Of a stretch of 64,000 bases of DNA, positions 51,292 to 60,539 are shown in pieces (position 1 is the first letter of the stretch; every line of letters starts with the position of its first letter). The DNA lies in NCBI RefSeq assembly GCF_013184805.1, contig NZ_JAATNG010000006.1, positions 62,001-126,000 on the forward strand. The letters run 5' to 3'. Both the position numbers and the translations under genes were made by a program. Below the pieces are notes generated by a model. That model was not told the DNA's origin. It saw only the letters and a list, made by a program, of their open reading frames with translations, and did not search any database. This DNA is from Pseudoruegeria sp. HB172150 (GTDB lineage Bacteria; Pseudomonadota; Alphaproteobacteria; Rhodobacterales; Rhodobacteraceae).

Positions 51292-53406
51292 TCAGCCGAA
51301 ACCACGCAGCACGCGGATCTCGTCCGGACTGAGATGGGCCAGGATCGCGCCGATCGCGGCGGGTTCGGGGAAACTGGCGGCTTCCGCATCCGTCTTCCAG
51401 GCGTCAGCCTCGGCGAGCTCCGGCTTTTCCGCCAGCCGCTTCGAGGCAAGCGGATAGCGCAGGTCCAGCACGCACCAGTAGGGCAGCTTGTCGACCACCT
51501 CGAGCGCACCGGCACGCAGGGCATAGCCCAGCCGGAACGAGTAGGCGTTCACCAGCCGGGTGATCGCACGCGGGTTCGGGTCTAGCAGGATCTCTCCCTG
51601 CTCGGGCGCCAGCGTATCGAGCAGCAGGTGCTGCGCCTGTTTCGTCGTTTCGGGCGTCATCAGCTTGCGCAGGGCCGCCCGCCCGGCCGCACGGCGAAGC
51701 GGCTCGCGTGTCTGCTGGCCGACAAGCTCGGTGATCGCCTCCAGCCCGGCAGCCTGCTCGACCTTCTGTTCCACCTCGGCGATTTCCGCCTCAGTCGCAG
51801 TCTCCTCTGTCATCTGAGGCAGCAGAGATCGCAGAAAGCTGCGCTGGTCGCCGCGTCCCAGATCCGGCACGTTCACCGAAAGCTGGAAGATCTTCTTCAC
51901 GAAGAGGTAGCCCAGCGGCAACCCAGGTTCGCCAATAGCACCGGAGAATTTGCTGTAGCTCTGATCGTAGGCCGATACGATCCACTGCCGGTCCGCCGCG
52001 ACGACATAGAGCGCCGGGACGTCGGCATAGACCGTCTGGATCGCCTGCAGCAATTCCACCACGAAGGCGGCGTCACAGCGGTCGAGGTCGTCGATCAGGA
52101 TCGCCACGGGATTGTGTATCTCGCGGATCATCGCTTCATAACGCCGTTTGAGCGCGGCGGTGGGGTCGATCTCCAGATCCTTGATCGCATTCGCGGTCCT
52201 CTCGGACCGCGGCGAGAAGCCGGAGGCGAAGGCGACAATGGCGCCGATGCCGGTGATCAGCCCGGCCACGGTCTTCATCGTTTCGGCGACGCCGCCCTCG
52301 GCACCGGCGGCCGCCGACCAGAACAGAACCAGCGTCACCACCGCCAGCCCGCCAACGATCCAGTTGCGCCAGCTGGAATAGGCGCGCCACCACCAGTCGC
52401 GGCGTCGGAAGGCGGAACCGCGCGCGCCTATCTGCATTGGCGCCTGCGCGGTGACGGCGGTCATCAGCGCCCACCAGGCGTGGCCGGTTTTCTGGTGCCG
52501 CCACGCGTTGAACTCGATGACGACCCAGCCCTTTTCGGTGAAATCGCCGACCCGTCCGGGCGGTGGCGGCAGGGTAACATCCGTTTGCTTCCGCAGACTC
52601 TCCTTCAGGAAGTTCAGGATCGAGGATTTGCCCGATCCCCATGCGCCGGCCAGATGCACGATGAACGGATGCGCAGGGTAGGCGGGTGTCTGGCCTTCCG
52701 CGCTGGGCGTCACGCAGTCGCGCCACACGCCGATCACCTTCTCTTCGATGGCTTCCGCGATGGCGATGCGGTCAAGCCGGTCGCCCTCGCTGCCTTCGAC
52801 CGGGCGGTCGAAGCGAAAGTCGGCGTCGGAGATCTTGATTCTAGCAGTGATTTTTGGAAATATGTCATCGAATATTTTTGAAATTTCTTCAAGTTCTTCC
52901 CGGTTTAAATCTTTTGGAAGGCTGAAATCTATTTTTGAATTATTGGGGAAGTTCCCATTTAATATTTCATCTCGAACAACAGAGAAAATGACCCGTGCAG
53001 AATCAACAAACTTTAAGCCGCCCTGGCCGGTTCCCATAAGTGGAATCCAATATTTCTTTTCGGAATCTCCATAATAATCAATTAAATCCGTATGATCTCC
53101 GGAGCGAATTAGTGCACGGAAATTATCCTCAAGATTGGTTTGCGTCGAGCGTTCTTCATTAATTGTGACAATCTCGGCAAAAGCTGTCCCTTGTTTTGAC
53201 TTGAATGTGTAAAATTTCTCAATCTTTTGCTTTCTTTCTGTAAAGATATCTTCTTCAATCTCCGATTCTACGTAATTTTTCAGCTTTCCGGGGCTTCCGT
53301 AACTATCAGTGGAAACAAATACGAAAGAATATGATTGCGGTGTGAACTCGCCAATTCGTAAAGTTCTATCACGTAGTGACGACTCTGAATAAAATGCAGT
53401 GTCCAT
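51292..53406 (-). CDS. KAP-family P-loop NTPase with N-terminal macro-like domain
   Basis: 704 residues. Residues ~1-185 resemble a macro domain (YGDSEKKYWIPLMGTGQGGL, FVDSARVIFSVVRDEILNG, which fits the P-x-x-G-T-G-x-G-G pattern). The KAP NTPase follows: Walker A HLAGAWGSGKSSILNFL (~250), two membrane helices between the Walker motifs (WIVGGLAVVTLVLFWSAA and VAGLITGIGAIVAFASG), and Walker B VAILIDDLDRCDAAFVVELL with YVVAADRQWIVSAYDQ. KAP NTPases are membrane-associated and often in antiphage or plasmid loci. The first ~190 codons are AT-rich (17 of 60 bases G+C at 53221-53280) against ~68% in the 3' part, so the protein is probably chimeric. Confidence 0.8.
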   Translation of the reverse strand: MDTAFYSESSLRDRTLRIGEFTPQSYSFVFVSTDSYGSPGKLKNYVESEIEEDIFTERKQKIEKFYTFKSKQGTAFAEIVTINEERSTQTNLEDNFRALIRSGDHTDLIDYYGDSEKKYWIPLMGTGQGGLKFVDSARVIFSVVRDEILNGNFPNNSKIDFSLPKDLNREELEEISKIFDDIFPKITARIKISDADFRFDRPVEGSEGDRLDRIAIAEAIEEKVIGVWRDCVTPSAEGQTPAYPAHPFIVHLAGAWGSGKSSILNFLKESLRKQTDVTLPPPPGRVGDFTEKGWVVIEFNAWRHQKTGHAWWALMTAVTAQAPMQIGARGSAFRRRDWWWRAYSSWRNWIVGGLAVVTLVLFWSAAAGAEGGVAETMKTVAGLITGIGAIVAFASGFSPRSERTANAIKDLEIDPTAALKRRYEAMIREIHNPVAILIDDLDRCDAAFVVELLQAIQTVYADVPALYVVAADRQWIVSAYDQSYSKFSGAIGEPGLPLGYLFVKKIFQLSVNVPDLGRGDQRSFLRSLLPQMTEETATEAEIAEVEQKVEQAAGLEAITELVGQQTREPLRRAAGRAALRKLMTPETTKQAQHLLLDTLAPEQGEILLDPNPRAITRLVNAYSFRLGYALRAGALEVVDKLPYWCVLDLRYPLASKRLAEKPELAEADAWKTDAEAASFPEPAAIGAILAHLSPDEIRVLRGFG

Positions 53407-53594
53407 TGTTTTAACTCAATTGATCCGAAGTCTTACTCTACAACCACTGCGCGCATCCCGTCTATCCCCGCAAATCCAGCGCGAAAGCCGGTGGATTCTC
53501 GCCTATCGTAAGGGCATAGGGTAGACCGAGCGCGCCGAATTTGGCAAAGGCATCTCTTGCCGGGCAACGACCCGGTGCTGCCTGGTTACCGCCC

Positions 53595-54194
53595 ATGTTT
53601 GCTACGCTGCTTCGCGCTGCTGCGCTTGTTGCCGCCTTTGCCGCCGCTGGATGCGCGGAAAAGCGGTATGAGACACCGGAAGTTCCGCCGATGCGCTGGG
53701 ACCACCGGCCAGAGGCCAAGGAATGGACCCTCTCCACCATGAACGCGCTGGAATCCCATGGCGCCGTTCTGCCCCGACTGACCCCCGCCGACATCGATGA
53801 CTGGTGCCCGGCTTATCGCGAGGCTCCGCTGAAACAGCGAGAGGCTTTCTGGGTCGCCCTGTTCTCCGCCCTCGCCAAGCACGAGAGCCGCTGGACGCCG
53901 GACGCGTCAGGCGGCGGCGGCCGCTGGCTCGGCCTGCTGCAGATCGCTCCCGCCACCGCGCGCGGCGTCGGCTGTCAGGCGCAATCGGCCGCGGCGCTGT
54001 TCAACGGCTCTGCCAACCTCGCCTGCGGCGTCCGTCTTGCCGCCTACGAGATGGCGCGGGACAACAAGATCCTCGGCGGCCCCGGTGACTGGGGTGGCGT
54101 CGCGCAGCACTGGGCTCCGTTCCAGTCCCCGTCCAAGGTCGCCGACATGCGCGACTGGGTTCGCGCGCAGCCCTACTGCGTCAAGTCCGAGTGA
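53595..54194 (+). CDS. Lytic transglycosylase-like (SLT fold) lipoprotein
   Basis: 199 residues. Lipoprotein signal ATLLRAAALVAAFAAAGC with Cys in the lipobox AAGC. A lysozyme-like domain contains ALAKHESRWTPDASGGGG with the candidate catalytic Glu, GLLQIAPATARGVG and NLACGVRLAAYEMARDN, as in soluble lytic transglycosylases. It probably cleaves peptidoglycan glycan strands from an inner- or outer-membrane anchor. ATG 53595 gives the proper signal peptide. It is divergent from the KAP gene and followed by a hairpin. Confidence 0.75.
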   Translation: MFATLLRAAALVAAFAAAGCAEKRYETPEVPPMRWDHRPEAKEWTLSTMNALESHGAVLPRLTPADIDDWCPAYREAPLKQREAFWVALFSALAKHESRWTPDASGGGGRWLGLLQIAPATARGVGCQAQSAAALFNGSANLACGVRLAAYEMARDNKILGGPGDWGGVAQHWAPFQSPSKVADMRDWVRAQPYCVKSE

Positions 54195-54202
54195 CAGATA
54201 TC

Positions 54203-54223
54203 GGAAGGCGCCCCGCGCCTTCC
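54203..54223. terminator. Hairpin between convergent lipoprotein and SDR genes
   Basis: GGAAGGCGC-CCC-GCGCCTTCC, 9-bp perfect stem, eight bases after the lipoprotein stop; no T-run. Placed to act on both convergent transcripts. Confidence 0.65.
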
Positions 54224-54236
54224 GCCGCACAGACCG

Positions 54237-54983
54237 TCAGCGTCCGCCGCTGACGTCGAGGCCCGCACCGGTCACGTAGCTGGCCTTATCCGATAGCAGC
54301 CAGATCACCGCTTCGGCGACTTCCTCTGCCGTGCCGGGCCTGCCGATGGGAACGGTGTGGCCGATTTTCGCCAGCCGGTCGGACATGCCGCCCTTTCCAT
54401 GGATCGCCGTCTCGATCAGACCGGGACGGATGGCGTTCACCCGGATGCCTTCGGTCGCGACCTCCTGCGCCAGACCCGTGGTCAGCGACTCGATTGCGCC
54501 CTTGCTGGCGGCATAGTCGATGAACAATCCCGGAGAGCCGATCCGCGCGGCGACGCTGGAGATGTTCACGATGGCACCACCAGCGCCACCGTGGCGCGTG
54601 GACATCCGGCGAACCGCGTTCCGCGCCACAAGAAATGCCCCGGTCACATTGGTCGCGAACATCCGCTGCAGCCGTTCCGGCTCCATCTCGTCAAGCCGCG
54701 CCGCCTCCGCCACGATCCCGGCATTGTTGACCAGCGCGTGGAGCCGGGGGAAGGCCGCGTCGAAAGCGGCAAAGATCGCGTCGACCTCTTCCGGGACGGC
54801 CACGTCGCCCTGCAGCAGCACGGCCTTGGCCCCCGCAGCCTCGACATCCGCCGCGACCGCCTCGGTGCCCGCACGGTCGCTGCGATAACCGATCCCGACG
54901 TCATAGCCGGCCACGGCGCAGGCCCGCGCACAGGCCGCGCCGATGCCGGAACTGGCGCCGGTGATCAGGACCGAAGGCCGCAT
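54237..54983 (-). CDS. SDR-family NAD(P)-dependent oxidoreductase
   Basis: 248 residues, classical short-chain dehydrogenase. SVLITGASSGIGAACARACA binds NAD(P); LVNNAGIVAEAARLDE follows; catalytic Ser in IVNISSVAARIGSPG and YAASKGAIESLTTGLA with the Y-x3-K pair; PGLIETAIHGKGG and YVTGAGLDVSGGR complete the fold. It resembles glucose/ribitol or 3-oxoacyl-ACP reductase-type SDRs; the substrate is unknown. Its start overlaps the pepN stop (TGATG), so it is translationally coupled to pepN. Confidence 0.88.
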   Translation of the reverse strand: MRPSVLITGASSGIGAACARACAVAGYDVGIGYRSDRAGTEAVAADVEAAGAKAVLLQGDVAVPEEVDAIFAAFDAAFPRLHALVNNAGIVAEAARLDEMEPERLQRMFATNVTGAFLVARNAVRRMSTRHGGAGGAIVNISSVAARIGSPGLFIDYAASKGAIESLTTGLAQEVATEGIRVNAIRPGLIETAIHGKGGMSDRLAKIGHTVPIGRPGTAEEVAEAVIWLLSDKASYVTGAGLDVSGGR

Positions 54984-57556
54984 CAGTCATCCCCCAGAAT
55001 GCGGCCCACCATTTCCGTGGTGTCGCGCGACAGGGTCGGAACCGCCGCAATCCGCTGCAGCGCCGCGCGCATCAGGGCCTGCCGGTCGGCATCGTACCGC
55101 CGCCATGTCTCGAACATGGTGGTCATGCGTGCGGTAGTCTGCGGGTTCAGCGGGTCAAGGCGGATCAGCCAGTCCGCCACCAGATCGTAGGACGCTCCGG
55201 ACGGATCGTGGAACCCGGCCGAATTCATCGCCAAAGCGCCGATCACCGAGCGGAAGCGGTTCGGATTGCGCCAGTCGAAATCGGGATGCTCGGTCAGCGC
55301 CCGCGCGGTCGCTGCGGCGGCCAGTGGTGCTGTGCGGCTGCATTGCAGGGCGAACCACTTGTCGATCACCAGACGGTCGCCCTGCCATTGGCGGTAGAAC
55401 CGGCCGACCTCTTCCTGCCCGGCACCGATATCCAGCAGGCAGCCGAGCGCGCCGAGCTGTTCGGTCATGTTGTCGGCGGCGCGGAACTGCTTTTCCGCCG
55501 CCTTTCCGCCGTCGAGGCGCGACAGCAGGCCCAGTGCCATCAGCCGGAGCGCCCGGCAGCCGGCCGCCTTCGGATCGGGCGAATAGGGGCCGGGGATATT
55601 CATCGCCTCGTAGATCTCGGGCAGGATCCGCGACAGATGCTCGGCCAGGGCCTGATACAGCTTTTCACGGGCCGCATGGATCGCCAGCGGGTCCGGCACC
55701 GTGCCCGCGTCGAACAGCGTCTGCGCCATGTCGTCATCCGATGGCAGCCGCAGCGCCAGCGCGCGGAAGGCCGGGTCGAGCCCGTCGTCGCGCGCCACCC
55801 GTTCCAGCGCATCCAGATAGGCAGGCCCCGGCGCGGCCTTTTCCGTCACCATACGCGCCAGCACGTCTTTCGCCAGCGCGCGGCCGGCTTCCCACTTGTT
55901 GAACGGGTCGGTGTCATGCGCCAGCAGGAACGCGCGTTCCTCGGTGTTGCTGTCGCGTTCCAGAATGACGGGCGCAGAGAAATCGCGCAGGATAGACGGC
56001 ACCGGCTTCGACGCGAGCCCGTCGAAAGAGAAACTCTGCTCCGCCTCGGTCACTTCCAGCATCTGCGTCGGCAGAACTTCGTCGCCGTTCGGGTTCAGCA
56101 GGCCAACCGCCACGGGGATCACCTGCGGGCCCTTGTCGGGCTGGCCCGGGGTCGGGGACGTGCGCTGGCTGAAAGTCAGGGTGTAGGTGCCGTCCTCGAA
56201 CGCGTCCCTGACCGACAGGCGCGGGGTTCCGGCCTGCGTGTACCATTGCTTGAACTGGGTCAGGTCGCGGCCCGTCGCGTCCTCGAAGACCTGCAGCCAG
56301 TCCTCGATGGTGGCGGCATCGCCATCGTGGCGGTCGAAATAGAGGTCCAGCGCCTTGGCGTAGCCATCGTCGCCGACCAGCCGCTTCAGCATCCCGATCA
56401 CCTCAGCGCCCTTCTCGTAGACGGTCGCGGTGTAGAAGTTGTTGATCTCGACGAAAGAGGACGGCCGCACCGGGTGCGCGAGCGGGCCGTTATCCTCGCG
56501 GAACTGGCGGCCGCGCAGGGCCAGCACGTCCTCGATCCGCTTCACCGCGTGGGACCGCATGTCGCCCGAGAATTGCTGGTCGCGGAACACGGTCAGCCCT
56601 TCCTTGAGGCAGAGCTGGAACCAGTCGCGGCAGGTGATGCGGTTGCCGGTCCAGTTGTGGAAATACTCGTGGGCGATGATTCCCTCGATGTTTTCGTAAT
56701 CCACATCGGTCGCGGTGTCGGGAGAAGCGAGAACGTACTTGGAGTTGAAAATGTTCAACCCTTTGTTCTCCATTGCCCCCATATTGAAGTCATCGACGGC
56801 CACGACGTTGAAAATGTCCAAGTCGTACTCGCGACCGTAAACCTCCTCGTCCCACCGCATCGACCGTTTCAGGGCGTCCAGTGCGTAGTCACATTTCGCC
56901 TCGTCGCCCGGACGAACGTAGATGCCCAGCTCCACCTTGGACCCGGATCGGGTGGTGAAGGTATCCTTCACCGCGCGCAGGTCGCCGGCGACGAGGGCGA
57001 AGAGATAGGCGGGCTTGGGCCAGGGATCGGACCATTCGGCGAAACCAGGGCCGGAACCGCCGCGGTTCCCGTTCGACAACATCACCGGCTGCTCGGATTC
57101 GATGCGCACGTCGAAGGTGGCCATCACGTCCGGCCGGTCCGGGTAGAAGGTGATTTTGCGGAAGCCCTCGGCCTCGCACTGGGTACAGTACATGCCGTTC
57201 GACATGTAGAGCCCTTCCAGCGCGGTGTTGGCCTTCGGGTTGATCTCGACCTCGGCCTCCCAGGTGAAGGCGCCCCCGGGCAGGTCGGAGGCGCCGAGCG
57301 TCAGCCCTGTCTCCGACACCGCACAATCGCGGGTGATGTCGGTGCCGTCCACGGTGGCGCGGATCAGCTTCAGGTTCTCGCCGTGAAGTTCCAGGTTCTG
57401 GCCCGGTGCGGCCTCCGGATTCGGGCGGAACGCGATCTTCGAGATCACGCGTGTCGCCTCCGGATCGAGCCGGAAAATCAGCGAGACGCCGTCGATCAGG
57501 AAGGCGGGCGGCGTGTAGTCGGCCAGGAAGACCGGCTGGGGCGACGCGTCTTTCAT
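54983..57556 (-). CDS. pepN: Aminopeptidase N
   Basis: 857-residue M1 zinc aminopeptidase. NMGAMENKGLNIFNSKYVL is the GAMEN exopeptidase motif; IIAHEYFHNWTGNRITCRDW and the downstream Glu (LKEGLTVFRDQQFSGD) make the HExxH-x18-E zinc site. Length and C-terminal ARM-like repeats (NPNRFRSVIGALAMNSAGF) match the E. coli-type enzyme. It cleaves N-terminal residues in cytoplasmic peptide turnover. The SDR gene is coupled downstream. Confidence 0.95.
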   Translation of the reverse strand: MKDASPQPVFLADYTPPAFLIDGVSLIFRLDPEATRVISKIAFRPNPEAAPGQNLELHGENLKLIRATVDGTDITRDCAVSETGLTLGASDLPGGAFTWEAEVEINPKANTALEGLYMSNGMYCTQCEAEGFRKITFYPDRPDVMATFDVRIESEQPVMLSNGNRGGSGPGFAEWSDPWPKPAYLFALVAGDLRAVKDTFTTRSGSKVELGIYVRPGDEAKCDYALDALKRSMRWDEEVYGREYDLDIFNVVAVDDFNMGAMENKGLNIFNSKYVLASPDTATDVDYENIEGIIAHEYFHNWTGNRITCRDWFQLCLKEGLTVFRDQQFSGDMRSHAVKRIEDVLALRGRQFREDNGPLAHPVRPSSFVEINNFYTATVYEKGAEVIGMLKRLVGDDGYAKALDLYFDRHDGDAATIEDWLQVFEDATGRDLTQFKQWYTQAGTPRLSVRDAFEDGTYTLTFSQRTSPTPGQPDKGPQVIPVAVGLLNPNGDEVLPTQMLEVTEAEQSFSFDGLASKPVPSILRDFSAPVILERDSNTEERAFLLAHDTDPFNKWEAGRALAKDVLARMVTEKAAPGPAYLDALERVARDDGLDPAFRALALRLPSDDDMAQTLFDAGTVPDPLAIHAAREKLYQALAEHLSRILPEIYEAMNIPGPYSPDPKAAGCRALRLMALGLLSRLDGGKAAEKQFRAADNMTEQLGALGCLLDIGAGQEEVGRFYRQWQGDRLVIDKWFALQCSRTAPLAAAATARALTEHPDFDWRNPNRFRSVIGALAMNSAGFHDPSGASYDLVADWLIRLDPLNPQTTARMTTMFETWRRYDADRQALMRAALQRIAAVPTLSRDTTEMVGRILGDD

Positions 57557-57660
57557 TCAGGAAATCCCGTTAGGTAACTGAGGAACATTGAGCTTCCGGA
57601 GGACGTTAGAACTCTGAAACGCGCTCTTCAATGGCTGCAGACGCAAAGAAAGGAAGCCCA

Positions 57661-57855
57661 ATGTCCGCACCGAAGACAAATATCGAAAAGCAGAAGCGGC
57701 GGCATTGGGCGCCGCTGGCCGGAATCGCGCTTGCGCTGATCTTCGCGACACTGCTGACCGCATGGTTCCTCGGGTATCTCGCCGTTCAGGGAGAAGACCG
57801 CGGCGACACGGAGTCGAAACTGACGACGACAGAGGAACTTCGTGCTTCGAATTAG
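57661..57855 (+). CDS. Small single-span membrane protein
   Basis: 64 residues. Basic N-terminus (PKTNIEKQKRRHW), one hydrophobic helix (APLAGIALALIFATLLTAWF) and a charged C-terminus (GEDRGDTESKLTTTEEL). ATG 57661 is preferred as AAAGGAAG precedes it; ATG 57631 is upstream. Divergent from pepN. Function unknown. Confidence 0.55.
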   Translation: MSAPKTNIEKQKRRHWAPLAGIALALIFATLLTAWFLGYLAVQGEDRGDTESKLTTTEELRASN

Positions 57856-57893
57856 CTCACTACTTCGCAGATGGGGCAGCCCGCGCAGACGGT

Positions 57894-58775
57894 TCAGCCC
57901 GCGTAACGCAACAGGCTGTCCAGCGTCTCGCCCCATCCTTCCCGGTGACCGTCGCGCGAGGCAGCGCTGGCAAGGTTTTCCTGCACCAAGGTCAGTTTCG
58001 AGCCGCTGCCAAGCAGGCTGATACTGACCGTGACGGTTGTCTCAGCCGCGACCTGTCCCGCTTCATCTTCCCAGCCATGCGTGAAAACCAGGCGGCGCGG
58101 TGCCTCGACGGTGACGAATCGTCCGCGCACGGGGTAGCGGGTGCCGTCCTCGCCGACCATGACGGTGCGCCACGACTGGCCCTCGCGGGGGAGGAAGTCG
58201 GTTTCCGCAACGGTCATCCCATCCGGCACGAACCAGTGCTGCAGGTGCTCCGGCTCTGTCCAGAATTCCCAAAGCTTTTCGGGCGGGGTGTTTTGCAGCC
58301 GCGTGAGCGACAGGACACTGTCCCCCATCGCCGCCTCTGTCAGGCAGTCGAGGGTGGTGTAGCCATGCGGCACGGCGCCGAACTGTTCCACCATCCGCGC
58401 TTCTTCGGCGGTGGGCAGGACCATGCGCAGGGAAACCTCGGTGCCGTCCTTGACCTCTTCAAAAGTAACGACGGCGTCAAAGCTGTGGTCGCCCTTGCCG
58501 TCATCGTCTAGCAGGTAGTCGATGGCATGTTCCGGCGCGATGCGGGTAAAGCGGTGGCGGTTGGGATAGATGGTGCCGTCCGGCCCGATCATGTGAAAGC
58601 GCCAGACGCCGCCCTCGCGGATGTCGATCTCGTGCGTGCGGCAGGTAAACCCGCGCGGCCCCCACCATTGCGGCAGGCGTTTCGGATCTGTCCAGGCGGC
58701 CCAGACCGCGCTGCGCGGGGCGGGCATGACGCGGGTGATCGTGAGGGTGCGGTCGGCTTCGGCAGCGTCGGTCAT
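57894..58775 (-). CDS. Protein with two SRPBCC (AHSA1-type) domains
   Basis: 293 residues, a tandem of two AHSA1-like folds. Copy 1 (~10-145): ITRVMPAPRSAVWAAWTDPK, LPQWWGPRGFTCRTHEID, IREGGVWRFHMIGPDG. Copy 2 (~150-290): LTRLQNTPPEKLWEFWTEPE, HLQHWFVPDGMTVAETDF, and TLVQENLASAASRDGHREGW with the W-G-E-T-L end. Last gene of an ArsR-led operon with another SRPBCC gene; ATG 58775 is used. Ligand and role are unknown. Confidence 0.8.
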   Translation of the reverse strand: MTDAAEADRTLTITRVMPAPRSAVWAAWTDPKRLPQWWGPRGFTCRTHEIDIREGGVWRFHMIGPDGTIYPNRHRFTRIAPEHAIDYLLDDDGKGDHSFDAVVTFEEVKDGTEVSLRMVLPTAEEARMVEQFGAVPHGYTTLDCLTEAAMGDSVLSLTRLQNTPPEKLWEFWTEPEHLQHWFVPDGMTVAETDFLPREGQSWRTVMVGEDGTRYPVRGRFVTVEAPRRLVFTHGWEDEAGQVAAETTVTVSISLLGSGSKLTLVQENLASAASRDGHREGWGETLDSLLRYAG

Positions 58776-58810
58776 GGATCGGGTCCCGTAATTCAAAGAA
58801 ATGCGCGCGG

Positions 58811-59713
58811 TCAGTTGGCGGTCCAGACCGCCTTCGGCTCGGTTCCGTTCAGGAAGGGCAGAACCGTGCCGGGCAGTTCCGGGGCGACGCCCATCTCGTA
58901 GTGCGTACGCCCGGGCAGGATGGCGAGGCGGTTCTGCGTGACGCTTTCGCGCTGCCATCCGCCGTCCTTCAGCCCGCCGCCGAGCAGCTGGAAGAAGGCA
59001 ATCTCATGCTCCGGGCGGAACATGTCGGAGTCGCCGTAAACCAGCATGACCGGCATCGGCAGCGCCTTCGCTTCGTCCGACCAGTCGTAACCGGTCTTCA
59101 TCAGCGTGCCCATCTCGTCCAGCAGGCGCGGGAAATCCTCGGGCTTTGGCGCGCGGGCCATATAGGTCGCGTGCATCGGCGTGCCCTGCATCGCCCCGGC
59201 CATGTCCGCGCCGACCATCGCCTGCATGGCGAGGATGTCGGCATAGCACCCGTCGCGGGAAAACCCGGTCGAAACAAGCGCCATGCGGCGCACCTTGTCG
59301 AGGTGCTGCGCGGCGAGCTGAAAGGCGATGCCGCCACCCATCGAGTAGCCAAGGACGTCGACGGTATCATACCCGAGGGCGTCGAGCAGCCCGGCCATGT
59401 CGTCGCCCATCGTCTCGTAACCCACGGGCCGCTCGGTCAGCGCCGTGTGCCCGTGGCCATACAGATCCACGAGGATCAGCTGGCGGTCCTCGCCGAGCAG
59501 GGCAGTATTCGGCCCGAACATGTCGGCCGCGCCAAGCCCGCCGTGGAGGAGCAGCAGGGGCTCTCCTTCACCAACAATTTCGTAGTAGTAGTCGACGCCG
59601 TTGACGGTCTTATAGCCGGTCGTCGGGCTCGCCTGAGCAGCTGCGCGAGTGGCAGCCAGCGCTGTGGCGGCCAGCAGCGCGCCACTGGCGAAATCGCGTC
59701 TCGTGAGGGTCAT
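58811..59713 (-). CDS. Exported alpha/beta hydrolase with Tat signal
   Basis: 300 residues. The start TLTRRDFASGALLAATALAA is a twin-arginine signal (RRDFA). The hydrolase core: YEIVGEGEPLLLLHGGLGAA (oxyanion hole region), DTVDVLGYSMGGGIAFQLAA (nucleophile Ser in GYSMGG), MLVYGDSDMF (Asp) and LPGRTHYEMG (His). Probable periplasmic esterase/lactonase-like enzyme. It belongs to the ArsR-controlled operon between two SRPBCC genes; a secreted hydrolase in such an operon is unusual. Substrate unknown. Confidence 0.85.
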   Translation of the reverse strand: MTLTRRDFASGALLAATALAATRAAAQASPTTGYKTVNGVDYYYEIVGEGEPLLLLHGGLGAADMFGPNTALLGEDRQLILVDLYGHGHTALTERPVGYETMGDDMAGLLDALGYDTVDVLGYSMGGGIAFQLAAQHLDKVRRMALVSTGFSRDGCYADILAMQAMVGADMAGAMQGTPMHATYMARAPKPEDFPRLLDEMGTLMKTGYDWSDEAKALPMPVMLVYGDSDMFRPEHEIAFFQLLGGGLKDGGWQRESVTQNRLAILPGRTHYEMGVAPELPGTVLPFLNGTEPKAVWTAN

Positions 59714-59739
59714 GGCAGCTCCTCCCTTCGGTGTCCAAA

Positions 59740-60207
59740 TCAGTCCATCAGGCTGCGGGCGAATTCCTCGAGCTGCGTGGCAACGGTGCCCCAGCCCTGG
59801 GAGAAGCCCATCTCCTCGTGCTTCTCTGCCTGTTCCGGCGTCCGGTGACGGGCCAGCGCGGTGTATTCCGTGCCCTCGGGGTGATCCTTGAAGGTCAGCG
59901 TCGCGGTAAAGCCGAGCCCCGGTTCCGCGACCGGCTGGTAATCGGCGAGCAGAAGGTCGGTGAAGACCAGCTTTTCCTCCGGCACGACTTCAAGGAACGA
60001 TCCGTCGTTGGGATAGGCGTTTCCGTCGACGTTCATCATGGTGAAGAACTGACCGCCGGGCCGGACATCCATCTTCACCTCCGAGATGAAATGCGGCTTC
60101 GGGATGAACCACGGCTTCAGAAGCTCCGGGTCGGTCCAGCAGCGCCAGACAAGGGAACGGGGGGCTTTCAGGATGCGATGCAGGACGAGATCGGTTTCGG
60201 CAGTCAT
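59740..60207 (-). CDS. SRPBCC (AHSA1-type) protein paired with ArsR regulator
   Basis: 155 residues, one AHSA1-like domain: LVLHRILKAPRSLVWRCWTD, PELLKPWFIPKPHFISEVKM, DVRPGGQFFTMMNVDGNAYP, and MGFSQGWGTVATQLEEFARS at the end. Genes of this type commonly sit directly behind an ArsR regulator, as here, where the start overlaps the regulator stop by four bases. Role unknown. Confidence 0.85.
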   Translation of the reverse strand: MTAETDLVLHRILKAPRSLVWRCWTDPELLKPWFIPKPHFISEVKMDVRPGGQFFTMMNVDGNAYPNDGSFLEVVPEEKLVFTDLLLADYQPVAEPGLGFTATLTFKDHPEGTEYTALARHRTPEQAEKHEEMGFSQGWGTVATQLEEFARSLMD

Positions 60208-60539
60208 CTTTTTTCCTCTTTCAAAAGCGTTTCCAAATAGTCTTCCAGGTTGTCGAGGCGCGCCTCCCAGAGGTCGCGCTGTTCTTCCATCCAGTCGCGC
60301 ACCGGGTTCAGTGCGCCGGGTTTGAGAGCGCAGTACCGCGTGCGTCCGCGTTTCGTGGTCTCTATCAACCCTCCCTCTTCAAGCTTTTTCAGATGCTCCA
60401 TGAAGGAAGGCAGGGCCATGTCGAAGGGTTCCGCCAGAACGCTTGCCTTTTCGGGTCCGGCGGAAAGCCGCGCGAGAACGGCCCGCCGCGTGGGGTCGGC
60501 CAGCGCCTGGAACAGGCGGTCAAGTTTCTGACCGGTCAT
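60204..60539 (-). CDS. ArsR/SmtB-family winged-helix regulator
   Basis: 111 residues, single ArsR domain: LDRLFQALADPTRRAVLARL, FDMALPSFMEHLKKLEEGGL (recognition helix) and IETTKRGRTRYCALKPGALN, with no metal-site Cys pattern, so it is of the non-metal SRPBCC-linked type. ATG 60539 overlaps the RibD-like gene and the stop overlaps the SRPBCC gene. Two matching inverted repeats (TTAGG-N6-CCTAA) upstream of the first gene of the operon are its likely operators. Confidence 0.88.
   Translation of the reverse strand: MTGQKLDRLFQALADPTRRAVLARLSAGPEKASVLAEPFDMALPSFMEHLKKLEEGGLIETTKRGRTRYCALKPGALNPVRDWMEEQRDLWEARLDNLEDYLETLLKEEKR

Noticed and set aside
55208-57577. Long plus-strand open frame
   Set aside because: Antisense to pepN, which has GAMEN and HExxH motifs.
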